Shown in pieces: positions 17,717 through 26,491 of a stretch of 64,000 nucleotides of DNA. The DNA lies in the NCBI GenBank assembly GCA_965199875.1, contig OZ241346.1, positions 1,116,001-1,180,000 on the forward strand. The letters run 5' to 3'. The translations under genes were made by a program, and so were the position numbers. Positions within the stretch are counted from its first letter, which is position 1; the number at the start of each line of letters is the position of its first letter. The notes under the pieces were generated by a model, which was not told the DNA's origin, did not search any database, and saw only the letters and a program-made list of their open reading frames with translations. This DNA is from VXYL01 sp965199875. Lineage in GTDB: Bacteria; Pseudomonadota; Gammaproteobacteria; Pseudomonadales; Azotimanducaceae.

Positions 17717-17965
17717 TTGCAGGCCCCGTTCCTGCAGCCATCGTCCCGACGCTTGCAGGACTTTTCGCCCGGCATGGCGTGGCGGATGCGCGACTACCTG
17801 CACCAGGTGGAGTCCGCCCTGCGCGAGAGCGGGACGGTGCGCGCCGAGGGCGGCGTGCCGCCCATGCTCTCCATCGTGGTGCACAACGGCGACCGGCCGC
17901 GGCGGGCCGCGGCCGAGTGCGCGGCGCCGCTGACCGGGGACGGAGCGCCGGCGCGGGTGCGGATG
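17717..17965 (+). pseudogene. Relic of an Rpn (YhgA-like) nuclease/transposase gene, C-terminal part
   Basis: This frame encodes FSPGMAWRMRDYLHQVES followed by GGVPPMLSIVVHNGDRP. That closely follows the central-to-C-terminal signature of the Rpn/YhgA-like family (recombination-promoting PD-(D/E)XK nucleases: ...MAxRMxxYxxxL... then LPPVLPIVLYNGxRxW). The N-terminal half with the catalytic residues is absent and no stop ends the fragment before the next gene begins, so it is a remnant rather than a working gene. The intact-length Rpn-like domain at 57.4 kb is a different, ankyrin-fused protein. Confidence 0.55.
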
Positions 17966-18026
17966 TATGCTACGGTGGACTTGCAGGTGCATGATCGACA
18001 ACCCTGCTCGTCAACCGGAGGGAATC

Positions 18027-19649
18027 ATGGACAACCTGGCAAGACAGCTCATCCGAGTGGAGCTGATCCAGCGCCGCGAAGAAGGCTGCGATACGTCGGA
18101 CGTCGAGCCGCGCGTGACGGCCGCGCTGGCAGACGACGCCAGCCCCGGGGCGCTGTTCGAGGCGCTCTACGACGAACTCGACGGCCTGCAGCCGGCCGCG
18201 TCGTTCCCGTTCGACGAGCCGTCCGAACTGGACGCCATCCGGGCGCTGCGGCCGGCCGGGCCTCGGCGCATGGCATTGGACTTGGGCAGCGACGCCATCC
18301 ACGACCGCATCCACGGCGCCTGGCTGGGACGCGCCGCCGGCTGTCTGCTGGGCAAGCCGGTGGAAGGCTGGCCGCGCCGGCGGATCGACGCGTACTTGGA
18401 GTCGATGGACGCCCTGCCCCTCGACGACTACATACCGTTCAAGGAAGGCGCGATTGCGTCGTGGCTGAAGACCAGCACTCGGGGCAACATCGAATTCATG
18501 GCCCGCGACGACGACCTGGACTACCCCATACTCGGCCTGCTCACTCTGGAGAACAAGGGCGGCGACCTCACTTCCCGCAACATGGCCAACACCTGGCTCG
18601 CCCGCATGCCGTTCCAGATGGTGTACACGGCCGAGTCCGCGGCCTATCGGAACTTCGTCAACCGCTGCTGGCCGCCGCAGTCCGCCACCTGGCGCAATCC
18701 GTACCGGGAGTGGATCGGCGCGCAGATTCGTGCGGACGTGTTCGGCTGGGCGGCGCCCGGCTGGCCCGAGAAGGCGGCCGAACTGGCCTACCGGGACGCC
18801 AGCATTTCGCACGTCAAGAACGGCGTCTACGGCGAGATGTTCGTGGCCGCGATGCTGGCCGCCGCCTTCGTGGAAAGCGACATCGACGAGATCGTGCGCA
18901 TCGGCCTTTCGGAGATTCCGGCGCAGTGCCGGTTGGCGGAAGCGGTGCGCGACACGCTGGCATGGTGCCGCGAGGAGTCGAACTGGGAAGCCGTCTGGGA
19001 TCGCATCCACGAGAAGTACGGCCACTACCACGGCGTGCATACGATCAACAACGCCGCGCTGGTGGTGATGGGGCTGGCGTTCGGCGCCGAGGACTACGAG
19101 GCCGGCATCGTGACGACGGTGCGCGGCGGCTGGGACACCGACTGCAACGGCGCCACCGTGGGTTCGATCCTCGGCACCAGGCTCGGCGCCGAAGCGCTGC
19201 CGCAGAAGTGGACCGGCGTGCTCGGCGACCGGCTTATGTCGTGCGTGCGGGACTGCAACGACAACCGCATATCCGAGTTGGCGGCGCGCACGCACCGGGT
19301 GGCCATGGCCATGCTGGCACCGCCGCCAGCGCAGCCAGCGGCGGCGCCTCGAACCAGCGCGACCGCCGGCGCCCTGGCAGGAACGTGGCGGTTCAACCTC
19401 TGGGGCGAATTGGTCCTTACGGTACGCCCCGACTTGTCCGGCACGGTGACGTACGAGGAGTTCGGCGAGGTCTCGAAGCTGCGCGACGTCCGCATCGACG
19501 GCGACCGCGTCCGCTTCGTGTTCACCGCGCACAAGGGCGAGACGGATGTCTCCATCGCGTTCGACGGACGCCTTTCGGGAGACCGCCTGGCCGGCGAATG
19601 CACCGGCGACGGCTTCGTGTTCGAGGCGACGGCCGTGCGCCAGTCGTGA
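18027..19649 (+). CDS. ADP-ribosylglycohydrolase family protein
   Basis: 540 aa. Start at ATG 18027, with GGAGG a few bases upstream (ccggagggaatcatgg). The core (~90-440) shows GAWLGRAAGCLLGKPVEG near its N-terminus and the family metal-binding signature GGWDTDCNGATVGSILG (D370, D372), which coordinates the two Mg ions that cleave ADP-ribose from a substrate. The C-terminal ~110 residues (after a PAQPAAAP linker) form a small beta-rich domain (GTWRFNLWGELVLTV...) resembling a lipocalin-like add-on. Probably cytoplasmic. The substrate (protein, nucleic acid or ADP-ribosyl metabolite) is unknown. The NRAMP-like gene begins 29 bp downstream. Confidence 0.8.
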   Translation: MDNLARQLIRVELIQRREEGCDTSDVEPRVTAALADDASPGALFEALYDELDGLQPAASFPFDEPSELDAIRALRPAGPRRMALDLGSDAIHDRIHGAWLGRAAGCLLGKPVEGWPRRRIDAYLESMDALPLDDYIPFKEGAIASWLKTSTRGNIEFMARDDDLDYPILGLLTLENKGGDLTSRNMANTWLARMPFQMVYTAESAAYRNFVNRCWPPQSATWRNPYREWIGAQIRADVFGWAAPGWPEKAAELAYRDASISHVKNGVYGEMFVAAMLAAAFVESDIDEIVRIGLSEIPAQCRLAEAVRDTLAWCREESNWEAVWDRIHEKYGHYHGVHTINNAALVVMGLAFGAEDYEAGIVTTVRGGWDTDCNGATVGSILGTRLGAEALPQKWTGVLGDRLMSCVRDCNDNRISELAARTHRVAMAMLAPPPAQPAAAPRTSATAGALAGTWRFNLWGELVLTVRPDLSGTVTYEEFGEVSKLRDVRIDGDRVRFVFTAHKGETDVSIAFDGRLSGDRLAGECTGDGFVFEATAVRQS

Positions 19650-19678
19650 TCCTCCTGAACCGCCCATAAGGACGCGCC

Positions 19679-21145
19679 ATGCCACTGCCCATCCCCGCCT
19701 TCCAGCAAGCCGACCTGCCCGAGCGCAAGACGCCGCTGTACAAGATGATCGGCCCTGGCGTGGTGATGGCCGGCCTCGCCATCGGCTCGGGCGAGCTCAT
19801 CATGTGGCCGTGGATCACCTCGGTGGTCGGCGCCCAGCTGCTCTGGGCCGCGGCCATCGGCATCTTCCTGCAGCTGTGGGTGAACATCGAGATCGGGCGC
19901 TGGACCATCGTCACCGGCGAGAGCCCGTTCACCGGCATGGCGCGGGTGCTGAAGTTCCTCGTCTACCTGTTCGTGTTCATCATCTTCGTCGGCAAGTTCC
20001 TGCCGGGCTGGGCACGGGAAACCGGCATCGCCTTGCGCGATCTGATCTTCGGCCCAGGCTACGACGACAGCCCCGCGTGGCTGTGGACGGCCATCGTCTT
20101 CGCCTTGGTGGCGGCGATTCTGTTCGGCCCCAAGGTCATCTACACGGCGGTGGAACGCTGCATCGGCTTTCTCATCGTGGTGATCGTCGTCGGCCTCCTC
20201 TACGTGGTTTGGGAGCTCGGCTCGGCGGACGTGTTCCTTGCCATGTGGCATGGCGTGATCGGCTTCTTCGACTTCCCGGAGTTCCCGGTGAACGTGCTGG
20301 CGGAGGACGGCGCCGTGCGCGACCAGCTGACGTTCAGCCGCTTCTTCGGCGCGGTGGTGTTCGCCGGCGCCGGCGGCCTCGGCAACCTGTACTACGCCTA
20401 CTACCTGCGCGAGAAGAACGTCGGCATGGGCGCCCGCATGCCGTCGCTGATGAGCTTCGCGCACAAGCACGAGATCAAGGAGATGGACAGCGGCTACCTC
20501 TATCCCGACACCGCGGAGAACCGGCACCGGTTCAAGGACTGGTTTCGCTACGTGGTACTGGACCAGACGCTCTTCTTCTGGCTGCTCGGCAGCTTCACCA
20601 TGTTCCTGTTCATCTTCGGCGCCCTCGCCGTGCTGCATCCCATCGGCCTGGTGCCGGACCGCGGCAGCCTGGTGTGGGACCTCGCCTCGATCCTGGAAGA
20701 GAGCCTAGGCACCACCGGCCGCTACATCTTCCTGATCGTGGGCATGGCGGCGCTCTTCAGCACCCAGCTCGGCGGCGTCGACGGCGGCAGCCGCATCTTC
20801 GCGGACCTCCTGCACACCAACTTCAAGTTCGGGCGCTGGTTCAAGCTGGAGCAGTGGTACGTGATCCTCGTCGGCACCACGATGGGCGTGGGCATCTTCA
20901 GCGTCTGGTTCTTCGGCAAGTACCACGACATCGCCGGCCTCGACTTCCTGTTCATCGCCGCCCTCATCAGCGGCTTCGCCATGGCGGTGTACGTGCCGGT
21001 GATCCTGTACATGAACCTCACCCGGCTGCCGGAATCGGCGCGCCCCGGCTGGGTGAACATCCTCTTCATGGTGCTGGCGTCGATCATGTACATCGGCTTC
21101 GCCGGGTATACGCTGTACAGCAAGGTGGTGGAGGTGTTCGCCTAG
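19679..21145 (+). CDS. NRAMP-related membrane transporter, atypical metal-binding site
   Basis: 488 aa with about 11 hydrophobic segments. The first segment reads GPGVVMAGLAIGSGELI, which parallels the start of NRAMP (SLC11/MntH) transporters but has AIGSGE where canonical members carry DPGN, the metal-binding bend. The TM6 region (FAGAGGLGNLYYAYYLRE) also lacks the usual MPH. It is therefore a divergent NRAMP-superfamily member; divalent metal transport is likely by family but not shown by the residues. The start is ATG 19679 with AAGGA upstream. It follows the ADP-ribosylglycohydrolase gene at 29 bp and converges on a methyltransferase. Confidence 0.7.
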   Translation: MPLPIPAFQQADLPERKTPLYKMIGPGVVMAGLAIGSGELIMWPWITSVVGAQLLWAAAIGIFLQLWVNIEIGRWTIVTGESPFTGMARVLKFLVYLFVFIIFVGKFLPGWARETGIALRDLIFGPGYDDSPAWLWTAIVFALVAAILFGPKVIYTAVERCIGFLIVVIVVGLLYVVWELGSADVFLAMWHGVIGFFDFPEFPVNVLAEDGAVRDQLTFSRFFGAVVFAGAGGLGNLYYAYYLREKNVGMGARMPSLMSFAHKHEIKEMDSGYLYPDTAENRHRFKDWFRYVVLDQTLFFWLLGSFTMFLFIFGALAVLHPIGLVPDRGSLVWDLASILEESLGTTGRYIFLIVGMAALFSTQLGGVDGGSRIFADLLHTNFKFGRWFKLEQWYVILVGTTMGVGIFSVWFFGKYHDIAGLDFLFIAALISGFAMAVYVPVILYMNLTRLPESARPGWVNILFMVLASIMYIGFAGYTLYSKVVEVFA

Positions 21146-21176
21146 CCGACCGTGGGCGAAACGACGCCGTCGACCA

Positions 21177-21836
21177 TCAAAGCGCCTCGCCGGACCCCGA
21201 CCGTCCGCGCCCGGCGCTGACGATCCACAACGGATCGCCCCGGGGCGGCGAGCGATCGGCGAAGGCGATGTCGTCGAAGCCGGCGGCGTGCAGATACGCG
21301 CAGACCACCTGCACCCGCTCGGCGGGCGGCAGGGCGCGGAACGCGAGCACCGCCTTGCTCGGGAAGCAGCGATGCGACATGGCGACGGCCACGCGACCAC
21401 CGGGCGCCAGCACGCGAAACACATCCCGAAACACCGCGATCGGCCGAGTGAGGTACTGCACGGAGACCGCGACCACCACCCGATCGAACTCGCCGTCGGC
21501 GTAGGGCAGGCTCGGCTGGACGTTCAGGTCGTGAACTCGATGGTCGTCGAGGCGTCGGTTGGCGGCCAGTTCCTCCTCGTTCATGCCGAGGCCGGAGACC
21601 CGGGCGTAGCGCTCTTCCGGCAGGTGCGAAATCCACGACGACATCAAGTCCAGCACGCAGCAGTTCGGCGGCAGAAACTGCGCGTAGAAGGTCATCAGCG
21701 CGGCGATCGTTTCGTCGTCGATATGGGCGACGAAGCGCGGCTGCCGGTAGAACTCGGCGTCCGCCGATTCGTCTTCCCGCTCGAAGAAGCGCGGCGGAAA
21801 GCCGGCGCGCCCGCCGTCGCCGCTGCTGTCGTTCAT
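21177..21836 (-). CDS. Class I SAM-dependent methyltransferase
   Basis: 219 aa. It shows a type-11-like methyltransferase core: VLDLMSSWISHLP (motif I, an atypical glycine-poor version), GLGMNEEEL (motif II region), LPYADGEFDRVVVAVSVQYL (motif IV) and FRVLAPGGRVAVAMSHR (post-motif). Start at ATG 21836. Transfers a methyl group from S-adenosylmethionine; acceptor unknown. It is divergent from the GFA gene across 47 bp. Confidence 0.75.
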   Translation of the reverse strand: MNDSSGDGGRAGFPPRFFEREDESADAEFYRQPRFVAHIDDETIAALMTFYAQFLPPNCCVLDLMSSWISHLPEERYARVSGLGMNEEELAANRRLDDHRVHDLNVQPSLPYADGEFDRVVVAVSVQYLTRPIAVFRDVFRVLAPGGRVAVAMSHRCFPSKAVLAFRALPPAERVQVVCAYLHAAGFDDIAFADRSPPRGDPLWIVSAGRGRSGSGEAL

Positions 21837-21883
21837 CCGCTACACTCTCCTCGTTCGTTTTTCCCAGTCTACGGAGGCATTCG

Positions 21884-22291
21884 ATGGCGAACGAATTCGC
21901 GGGCGGCTGCCGCTGCGGCCAAGTGCGCTACACCTGCACGGCCGAGCCGATGTTCACCGGCCACTGCCACTGCCGGGACTGCCAGTACGCCTCCGGCGGC
22001 GCCTATTCCACCATTGTCGGCGTGCCCACCGCTGCGCTCGACCTGTCCGGCACGCTGTCGGGCTACACGGTGGACACCGACAGCGGTCATCAGGTAACGC
22101 GCCGCTTCTGCCCAACGTGCGGCTCGCCCATTCTCTCCGAACTGTCCGCCAACCGGGCGATGACCGTGCTGAAGGCGGCCAGCCTCGACGACCCGAGCTG
22201 GCTGCAACCGGCCATGCACATCTGGACCGCCAGCGGCCAGCCCTGGGCGGAAACGTCGTCGAGCGTTCCCAAGTTCGACAAGAACCCTTAG
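21884..22291 (+). CDS. GFA/CENP-V family zinc protein
   Basis: 135 aa. Zinc-binding cysteines are spaced as in the glutathione-dependent formaldehyde-activating (GFA) family: C9/C11, C28/C30/C33 (HCHCRDCQ) and C76/C79 (FCPTCGSP). Start at ATG 21884, with GGAGG upstream. Despite the family name, most small GFA proteins have no proven formaldehyde activity, so function is tentative. Cytoplasmic. Confidence 0.85.
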   Translation: MANEFAGGCRCGQVRYTCTAEPMFTGHCHCRDCQYASGGAYSTIVGVPTAALDLSGTLSGYTVDTDSGHQVTRRFCPTCGSPILSELSANRAMTVLKAASLDDPSWLQPAMHIWTASGQPWAETSSSVPKFDKNP

Positions 22292-22354
22292 CTGACGTCC
22301 ACGCTCGGCAAAAGCGTTCGCCAGCGGCGGCCCGTCGACCCGCGGGTTGCTTCC

Positions 22355-23728
22355 ATGCGGCGCACCCGTCGCGCACGTCGTGGCGAGGTCGTCGCGCTGC
22401 TGCGCCTCGGCGCGCCCATCGCGGCGACGCAGTTCTTCATCATGGGCATGGGCTTCATGGACACCGCCATGGCCGGCCACTACGCATCGGCGCACCTGGC
22501 CGGCGTCGCGCTCGGCGGCAACGTGCTGTGGCCGACGTTCCTGCTGATGGCCGGGTTCACCTTGTCGGTGACGCCCATCACCGCGCAGCTGGTCGGCGCC
22601 GGACGCACCGGCGAAACCGGCAAGGTGATCCAGCACGGGCTGCTGATGGCCGCGCTGGCAAGCGTGCCGGCCGTCTTCGTCGTCCTCTATTCGGAACCGT
22701 TGTTCGGCTGGTTCGGCATCGATGCGGAGGCAACGGACGTGGCGGTGCGCTATCTGCGCGCCGCCGCCTTCGGCCTGCCGGCGGGCATCTGCTACTACCT
22801 GCTGCGCAGCGCTTCCGAGGGCCTCGGCCACACGGTGGGGCCGATGGTGATCGCCGGCCTCGCCCTGGCGCTGAACGGCTTTCTCAACTACGCCTTCATC
22901 TACGGCGCCTTCGGTGCGCCGGAACTCGGCGGCGAAGGCTGCGGCTGGGCCACCGCCATCATGATGTGGTTCGAGCTGGCCGCCGTGCTGGTGCTGTCGC
23001 GCTTTCGCTACTTCCGCCAGACCGGCTTCTGGCGTCGCTTCAGCCGCCCGGACTGGCGCCAGATCCGCCACATTCTGAAGGTTGGCGTGCCCATCGCGCT
23101 GTCTTCGTTCGTCGGCATGGTGCTGTTCACCGTGGTCAGCTTTCTGGTCGGCAGCCTGGGCGTGACGCCGGTCGCCGCGCACAGCATCGCCGGGCACATC
23201 AACTGGGCGACGTTCGTCATTCCCATGGCTCTTGGCACGGCAGCGGGGATCCGCATCGGCTTCTGCGTGGGCGCGGGAGACATCCGCCTGGCCGCCAAGG
23301 TGGTGCGCACGGCGTTTGCCATGTCGCTGCTCTACGCGGTCGCGGTCAGCGGCTTGCTGGTGCTGCTGCGCCATCGCGTCGTCGCCATCTACAGCGACGA
23401 CGCCACGGTGACGTCCCTGGCCGCATCGTTGATTCTGATCGTCGCCCTCTACCAGGTCTTCGACGACACCCAAGGCACGATGGCCGGCGCGCTGCGCGGC
23501 TACAAGGACACCCGGGCGCCGATGGTCTATTCCCTGCTCGGCTACTGGGCGCTGGCGCTGCCGCTCGGCGCGGCGCTGGGGTTCGGCTGGTGGTCGCTGC
23601 CGGCGCTTGGCGTCTACGGCTTCTGGCTGGCGCTGTGCTTCGGCCTGGCGGCGGTGGCCGTGGCGATGGGCGCGCGCCTCTACAACACCAGTCGCAGTCC
23701 GCAGCGCATCGCCAGACTGTCGCACTGA
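22355..23728 (+). CDS. MATE family efflux transporter (NorM-like)
   Basis: 457 aa with twelve hydrophobic segments in two related halves. The first half begins LRLGAPIAATQFFIMGMGFMDTAMAGHY and the second LKVGVPIALSSFVGMVLF, the usual MATE arrangement. Exports cationic drugs or toxins by Na+ or H+ antiport across the inner membrane. Start at ATG 22355 (MRRTRRARRG, a basic cytoplasmic N-tail); no strong ribosome binding site is visible. It ends 8 bp from the convergent ferredoxin gene. Confidence 0.88.
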   Translation: MRRTRRARRGEVVALLRLGAPIAATQFFIMGMGFMDTAMAGHYASAHLAGVALGGNVLWPTFLLMAGFTLSVTPITAQLVGAGRTGETGKVIQHGLLMAALASVPAVFVVLYSEPLFGWFGIDAEATDVAVRYLRAAAFGLPAGICYYLLRSASEGLGHTVGPMVIAGLALALNGFLNYAFIYGAFGAPELGGEGCGWATAIMMWFELAAVLVLSRFRYFRQTGFWRRFSRPDWRQIRHILKVGVPIALSSFVGMVLFTVVSFLVGSLGVTPVAAHSIAGHINWATFVIPMALGTAAGIRIGFCVGAGDIRLAAKVVRTAFAMSLLYAVAVSGLLVLLRHRVVAIYSDDATVTSLAASLILIVALYQVFDDTQGTMAGALRGYKDTRAPMVYSLLGYWALALPLGAALGFGWWSLPALGVYGFWLALCFGLAAVAVAMGARLYNTSRSPQRIARLSH

Positions 23729-23736
23729 GGGGCTGG

Positions 23737-24111
23737 CTATTCTGCCTCGGCCGGAACGTGAACGACCAGCCCGTCCAGCCCCTCGTGCATGACGATCTGG
23801 CAGGTGAGCCGGCTGTGCGGCCGGCGTCCGGGCACGAACTCCAGAATGTCGCGCTCGTCGCCAACGGCTTCGCCCACCCGCGCGAACCACTGCGCATCGA
23901 CAACGCCGTGGCAGGTGGAACAGGTGCAGCCGCCGCCGCACTGGGCGCGAATGCCCGGCACGCCGTTGTCCACCGCGCAGTCCATCACCGATGCCCCCAC
24001 GGCCACGCAGTGCGTCTCGCGGCTGCCGTCCGGCTGGACGAAGACGACCCGGGGCAGAGCGCGGTTGCCGCCATGCCCTCGGATGCCGGCAGGCGAGCTC
24101 GGCGTGGACAT
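23737..24111 (-). CDS. 2Fe-2S ferredoxin (adrenodoxin type)
   Basis: 124 aa. The cluster ligands are C58, C64, C67 (AQCGGGCTCSTCHG, CxxxxxCxxC) and C104 (RLTCQI), the adrenodoxin/putidaredoxin pattern, followed by the usual DGLVVHVP ending. A one-electron carrier, typically for a cytochrome P450 or dioxygenase reductase system; no such partner lies next to it. Cytoplasmic. Confidence 0.88.
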   Translation of the reverse strand: MSTPSSPAGIRGHGGNRALPRVVFVQPDGSRETHCVAVGASVMDCAVDNGVPGIRAQCGGGCTCSTCHGVVDAQWFARVGEAVGDERDILEFVPGRRPHSRLTCQIVMHEGLDGLVVHVPAEAE

Positions 24112-24130
24112 CGCACAGGGTTCAAGGAAT

Positions 24131-24496
24131 CTAGGAGGGCGACTGAACCGTTGGTTCCAACCTCACCCGTCTTGGCATCCCGCCTCTGGGCTGTCTCACC
24201 ACATGAAGCACCACTGCCAAGACAAGCGCAATCGCCACGCCATGAGCCAAGGTCTGAACAACAATTGCCCACGCCGCATGGCTTCCAATTTCATGGGGCG
24301 TGCCAACGACTGTTTCCCATATGGTCTCCCACAACGACCATGCCAACTGAGCTGCCGGCAGGACCACCATCGCAAGCCACACCCCGACATTCAGTCGCGT
24401 TTTGAAATGCGTGATCGTTAGCGAAAACAAGGCAACTGCGACGGCAAGCAGCGCGTAGTGCTGAGTCGCAGGCAGAAGTTCGGACGTTAGCGTCAC
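24131..24496 (-). CDS. Small integral membrane protein, unknown function
   Basis: 121 aa with about four hydrophobic segments (ALLAVAVALFSLTITHF, VGVWLAMVVLPAAQLAW, WAIVVQTLAHGVAIALVLAV and neighbours). The start is GTG 24496, overlapping the upstream gene's stop as GTGA, so translation is coupled to the PLD-like protein. I do not recognise the family. Base composition is visibly lower in G+C than the surroundings, hinting at acquisition as a two-gene unit. Confidence 0.55.
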   Translation of the reverse strand: MTLTSELLPATQHYALLAVAVALFSLTITHFKTRLNVGVWLAMVVLPAAQLAWSLWETIWETVVGTPHEIGSHAAWAIVVQTLAHGVAIALVLAVVLHVVRQPRGGMPRRVRLEPTVQSPS

Positions 24497-25065
24497 TTTG
24501 TGTGAGCCTTGTGGAAGCCCTTGTCGAAGTCGTCGATCAAGCCGCCCAAGTGGCGTCTTCGCGTGTGCTTGCGGCCACCGATGTCTTCGAGAGTGCAGCC
24601 CTCTCGCTCGGCGACGCCCCTGGGGTGAGTGGACAAGTAGGCCATCTTTCCGCCATCGGCGATCTTGAAGTGAACATCATCGGCTGGACGTTGATGGAGG
24701 TATCGCACTTGAAAGCGGGTATCGTACTCTCCGCAGAGAGCCGCCATCTTGACACCCGCATTGAAGTTCAACAGGCAACGTACTTTCAAGTCTGGACACA
24801 CCCGCAAGCGCTCGCGCACGGCCTCCACGGTATCTTCGTCGTCATACAGCGATCCGTGGACTCGGTCGCCGTCGTCGTGTACCAGCAATTTATGCTCCGC
24901 GTGAGAAAGCACGACCAAGAAGTGCTTGATCGCCTGCTCGTCGTCGTTCTTCACGTCTGTGACGCGAAGGAGGCTGTGTTCGTAGGTCATCCAAACAGAA
25001 ACCGCTACGACAGCCACCATGGACACGAGCACGGCCGCGCTGCTTGCCAAAATCAACGTGTCCAC
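24493..25065 (-). CDS. Membrane-anchored protein with a PLD-like HxK motif
   Basis: 190 aa. An N-terminal membrane segment (ILASSAAVLVSMVAVVAVSVW) is followed by a soluble domain. DVHFKIADGGKMAYLSTHPRG resembles one half of a phospholipase-D-superfamily site (HxK followed downstream by small and polar residues); only one such motif is present, so an active enzyme would have to dimerise. Codon use and base composition differ from the flanking genes. It is coupled by GTGA to the small membrane protein downstream. The family call is tentative; a plain unknown membrane protein is the alternative. Confidence 0.45.
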   Translation of the reverse strand: MDTLILASSAAVLVSMVAVVAVSVWMTYEHSLLRVTDVKNDDEQAIKHFLVVLSHAEHKLLVHDDGDRVHGSLYDDEDTVEAVRERLRVCPDLKVRCLLNFNAGVKMAALCGEYDTRFQVRYLHQRPADDVHFKIADGGKMAYLSTHPRGVAEREGCTLEDIGGRKHTRRRHLGGLIDDFDKGFHKAHTK

Positions 25066-25182
25066 TCGTCATCTCCTCTGCTCCGGCACTTGCCGACCGG
25101 CGACCCGCCTTCCACCAAGCCGCATCCGCCGACATCGACCCGATCTTGGCCCCTTCGACCGCGCCCCAACAGTGCCGGCTTG

Positions 25183-25211
25183 TTGTTTACCCGCACGGTG
25201 CAGGCTAACAT
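25183..25211 (+). promoter_or_regulatory. Possible sigma-70 promoter for the coaE operon
   Basis: TTGTTT and TAACAT are separated by 17 bp, in a locally A+T-richer stretch 31 bp before the coaE start codon. Both hexamers are imperfect (about 3/6 and 4/6 matches). Confidence 0.3.
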
Positions 25212-25241
25212 GGCGCGTCTTTCGCAGCCAAGCAGTCGTCG

Positions 25242-25841
25242 TTGATCGTTGTCGGCCTCACCGGGGGGATCGCCTCTGGGAAATCAACCGCCGCTCGCCA
25301 CCTTGCCGCCCGCGGGGCGTTGGTGATCGACGCGGACCAGCTGGGGCATCGGGTCTACGAACCGGGGCGGCCGGGCTTCGCCAAGGTGGTGGCTGCGTTC
25401 GGCGAGGGCGTGGTTGGCGACGATGGCGAGATCGACCGCCGGGCGCTCGGCGCCAAGGTGTTCGGCAATCCGCAGCAGCTGAAGCGGCTGACGGACATCG
25501 CCTGGCCGGAGATACTCGCCCTCGCCAAGGCGGAAATCGCCGCGGCCAAGAGCGCCGGGGAGGGCGTTGTCGTGCTGGAAGCAGCCGTGCTGATCGAAGC
25601 CGGCTGGCAAACCGAGGTGGACGAGGTCTGGGCGGTCGTCGTCGAGCCCGAGGTCGCCGTGGCGCGGGCGTCGGCCCGGGACGGCGTGGACGCGGCGGCG
25701 GTGCAGGCGCGCATCGACGCGCAGCTGTCGAACGCCGAACGAACGGCCCATGCCAGCGTCGTCATCGACAACTCCGGCAGCGAAGCCGATCTGGTCCGCC
25801 AGCTCGAACGTCATTGGCAGCGGCTGCAGGAGCGCAAGTGA
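25242..25841 (+). CDS. coaE: Dephospho-CoA kinase
   Basis: 199 aa. P-loop GLTGGIASGKST at 5-16, followed by IDADQLGHRVY and later the lid and base-recognition segments, all as in CoaE. It phosphorylates dephospho-CoA at the 3'-hydroxyl, the last step of coenzyme A synthesis. The start codon is TTG at 25242; no in-frame ATG or GTG precedes the P-loop. It leads a coupled operon: GTGA overlap with the PHP gene, then two MaoC-type genes. Confidence 0.92.
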   Translation: MIVVGLTGGIASGKSTAARHLAARGALVIDADQLGHRVYEPGRPGFAKVVAAFGEGVVGDDGEIDRRALGAKVFGNPQQLKRLTDIAWPEILALAKAEIAAAKSAGEGVVVLEAAVLIEAGWQTEVDEVWAVVVEPEVAVARASARDGVDAAAVQARIDAQLSNAERTAHASVVIDNSGSEADLVRQLERHWQRLQERK

Positions 25842-26467
25842 TTCTCGACCTCCACACCCACTCCATCAAGTCCGACGACGGGCGCGCCAAGGTGCAGAAC
25901 TACTGCCGCTGGATTCGCACCCAGGGCGTTCCCATCGACGGCTTCGTGCTCACCGAACACCGCCAGTTCGACTTCGAGTCGGACTACCGCGGGCTGGCCG
26001 AGGAACACGATCTGGTCATCCTCAAGGGCGCGGAAGTGGAAACCGAGTACGGCCACGTGCTGGTGTACGGCGTCACCGAAGCGCTCTACGGCACCTTCGA
26101 CTTCGCCCGCATCGGGCTTCGCCTGGAGGAAGTGATCGAGCACTGCAACGCCCACGACGCGGTCGCCGCGCCCTGCCACCCGGGGCGGCCAAGGGTCGGC
26201 ATGTCGGCGCATCTCGAAGAACACGGCGTGCCCAAGGGCGTGCGCATCGTCGAGATCCACAACGGCGGCAGTCGCGGCAACGAGGACGACGTGGCGCAGG
26301 CGATGGCCCGGGAACTCGGCTACCTCGGCATCGGCGGCAGCGATTCGCACATCGTCAGCCACATCGGCCGTTGCGCGACGGAGTTTCCGCACCGCATCGG
26401 CAGCGAACGCGAACTCGTGGCCGCGCTGAAAGCCGAGCAGTTCCGCGCCATTCCCCGAACCGGCTAG
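25838..26467 (+). CDS. PHP-domain metal-dependent phosphoesterase
   Basis: 209 aa. PHP motifs: DLHTHS at 4-9, a conserved LTEHRQFDF, GAEVETEYGHVLVYG, AAPCHPGRP and GGSDSHIVSHIGR at the C-terminus, supplying the His/Asp residues of a multi-metal site. The start is GTG 25838 in a GTGA overlap with coaE. The family hydrolyses phosphoesters of nucleotides or sugar phosphates; substrate unknown. Confidence 0.8.
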   Translation: MILDLHTHSIKSDDGRAKVQNYCRWIRTQGVPIDGFVLTEHRQFDFESDYRGLAEEHDLVILKGAEVETEYGHVLVYGVTEALYGTFDFARIGLRLEEVIEHCNAHDAVAAPCHPGRPRVGMSAHLEEHGVPKGVRIVEIHNGGSRGNEDDVAQAMARELGYLGIGGSDSHIVSHIGRCATEFPHRIGSERELVAALKAEQFRAIPRTG

Positions 26468-26491
26468 ACACCAACCAGGAGCAAGACAGAC

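Noticed and set aside
17717..19669. One long reading frame spanning the Rpn relic and the ADP-ribosylglycohydrolase region
   Set aside because: After ~17965 this frame is an Arg/Gly/Pro-rich shadow; the real gene starts at 18027 in another frame with a good ribosome binding site.
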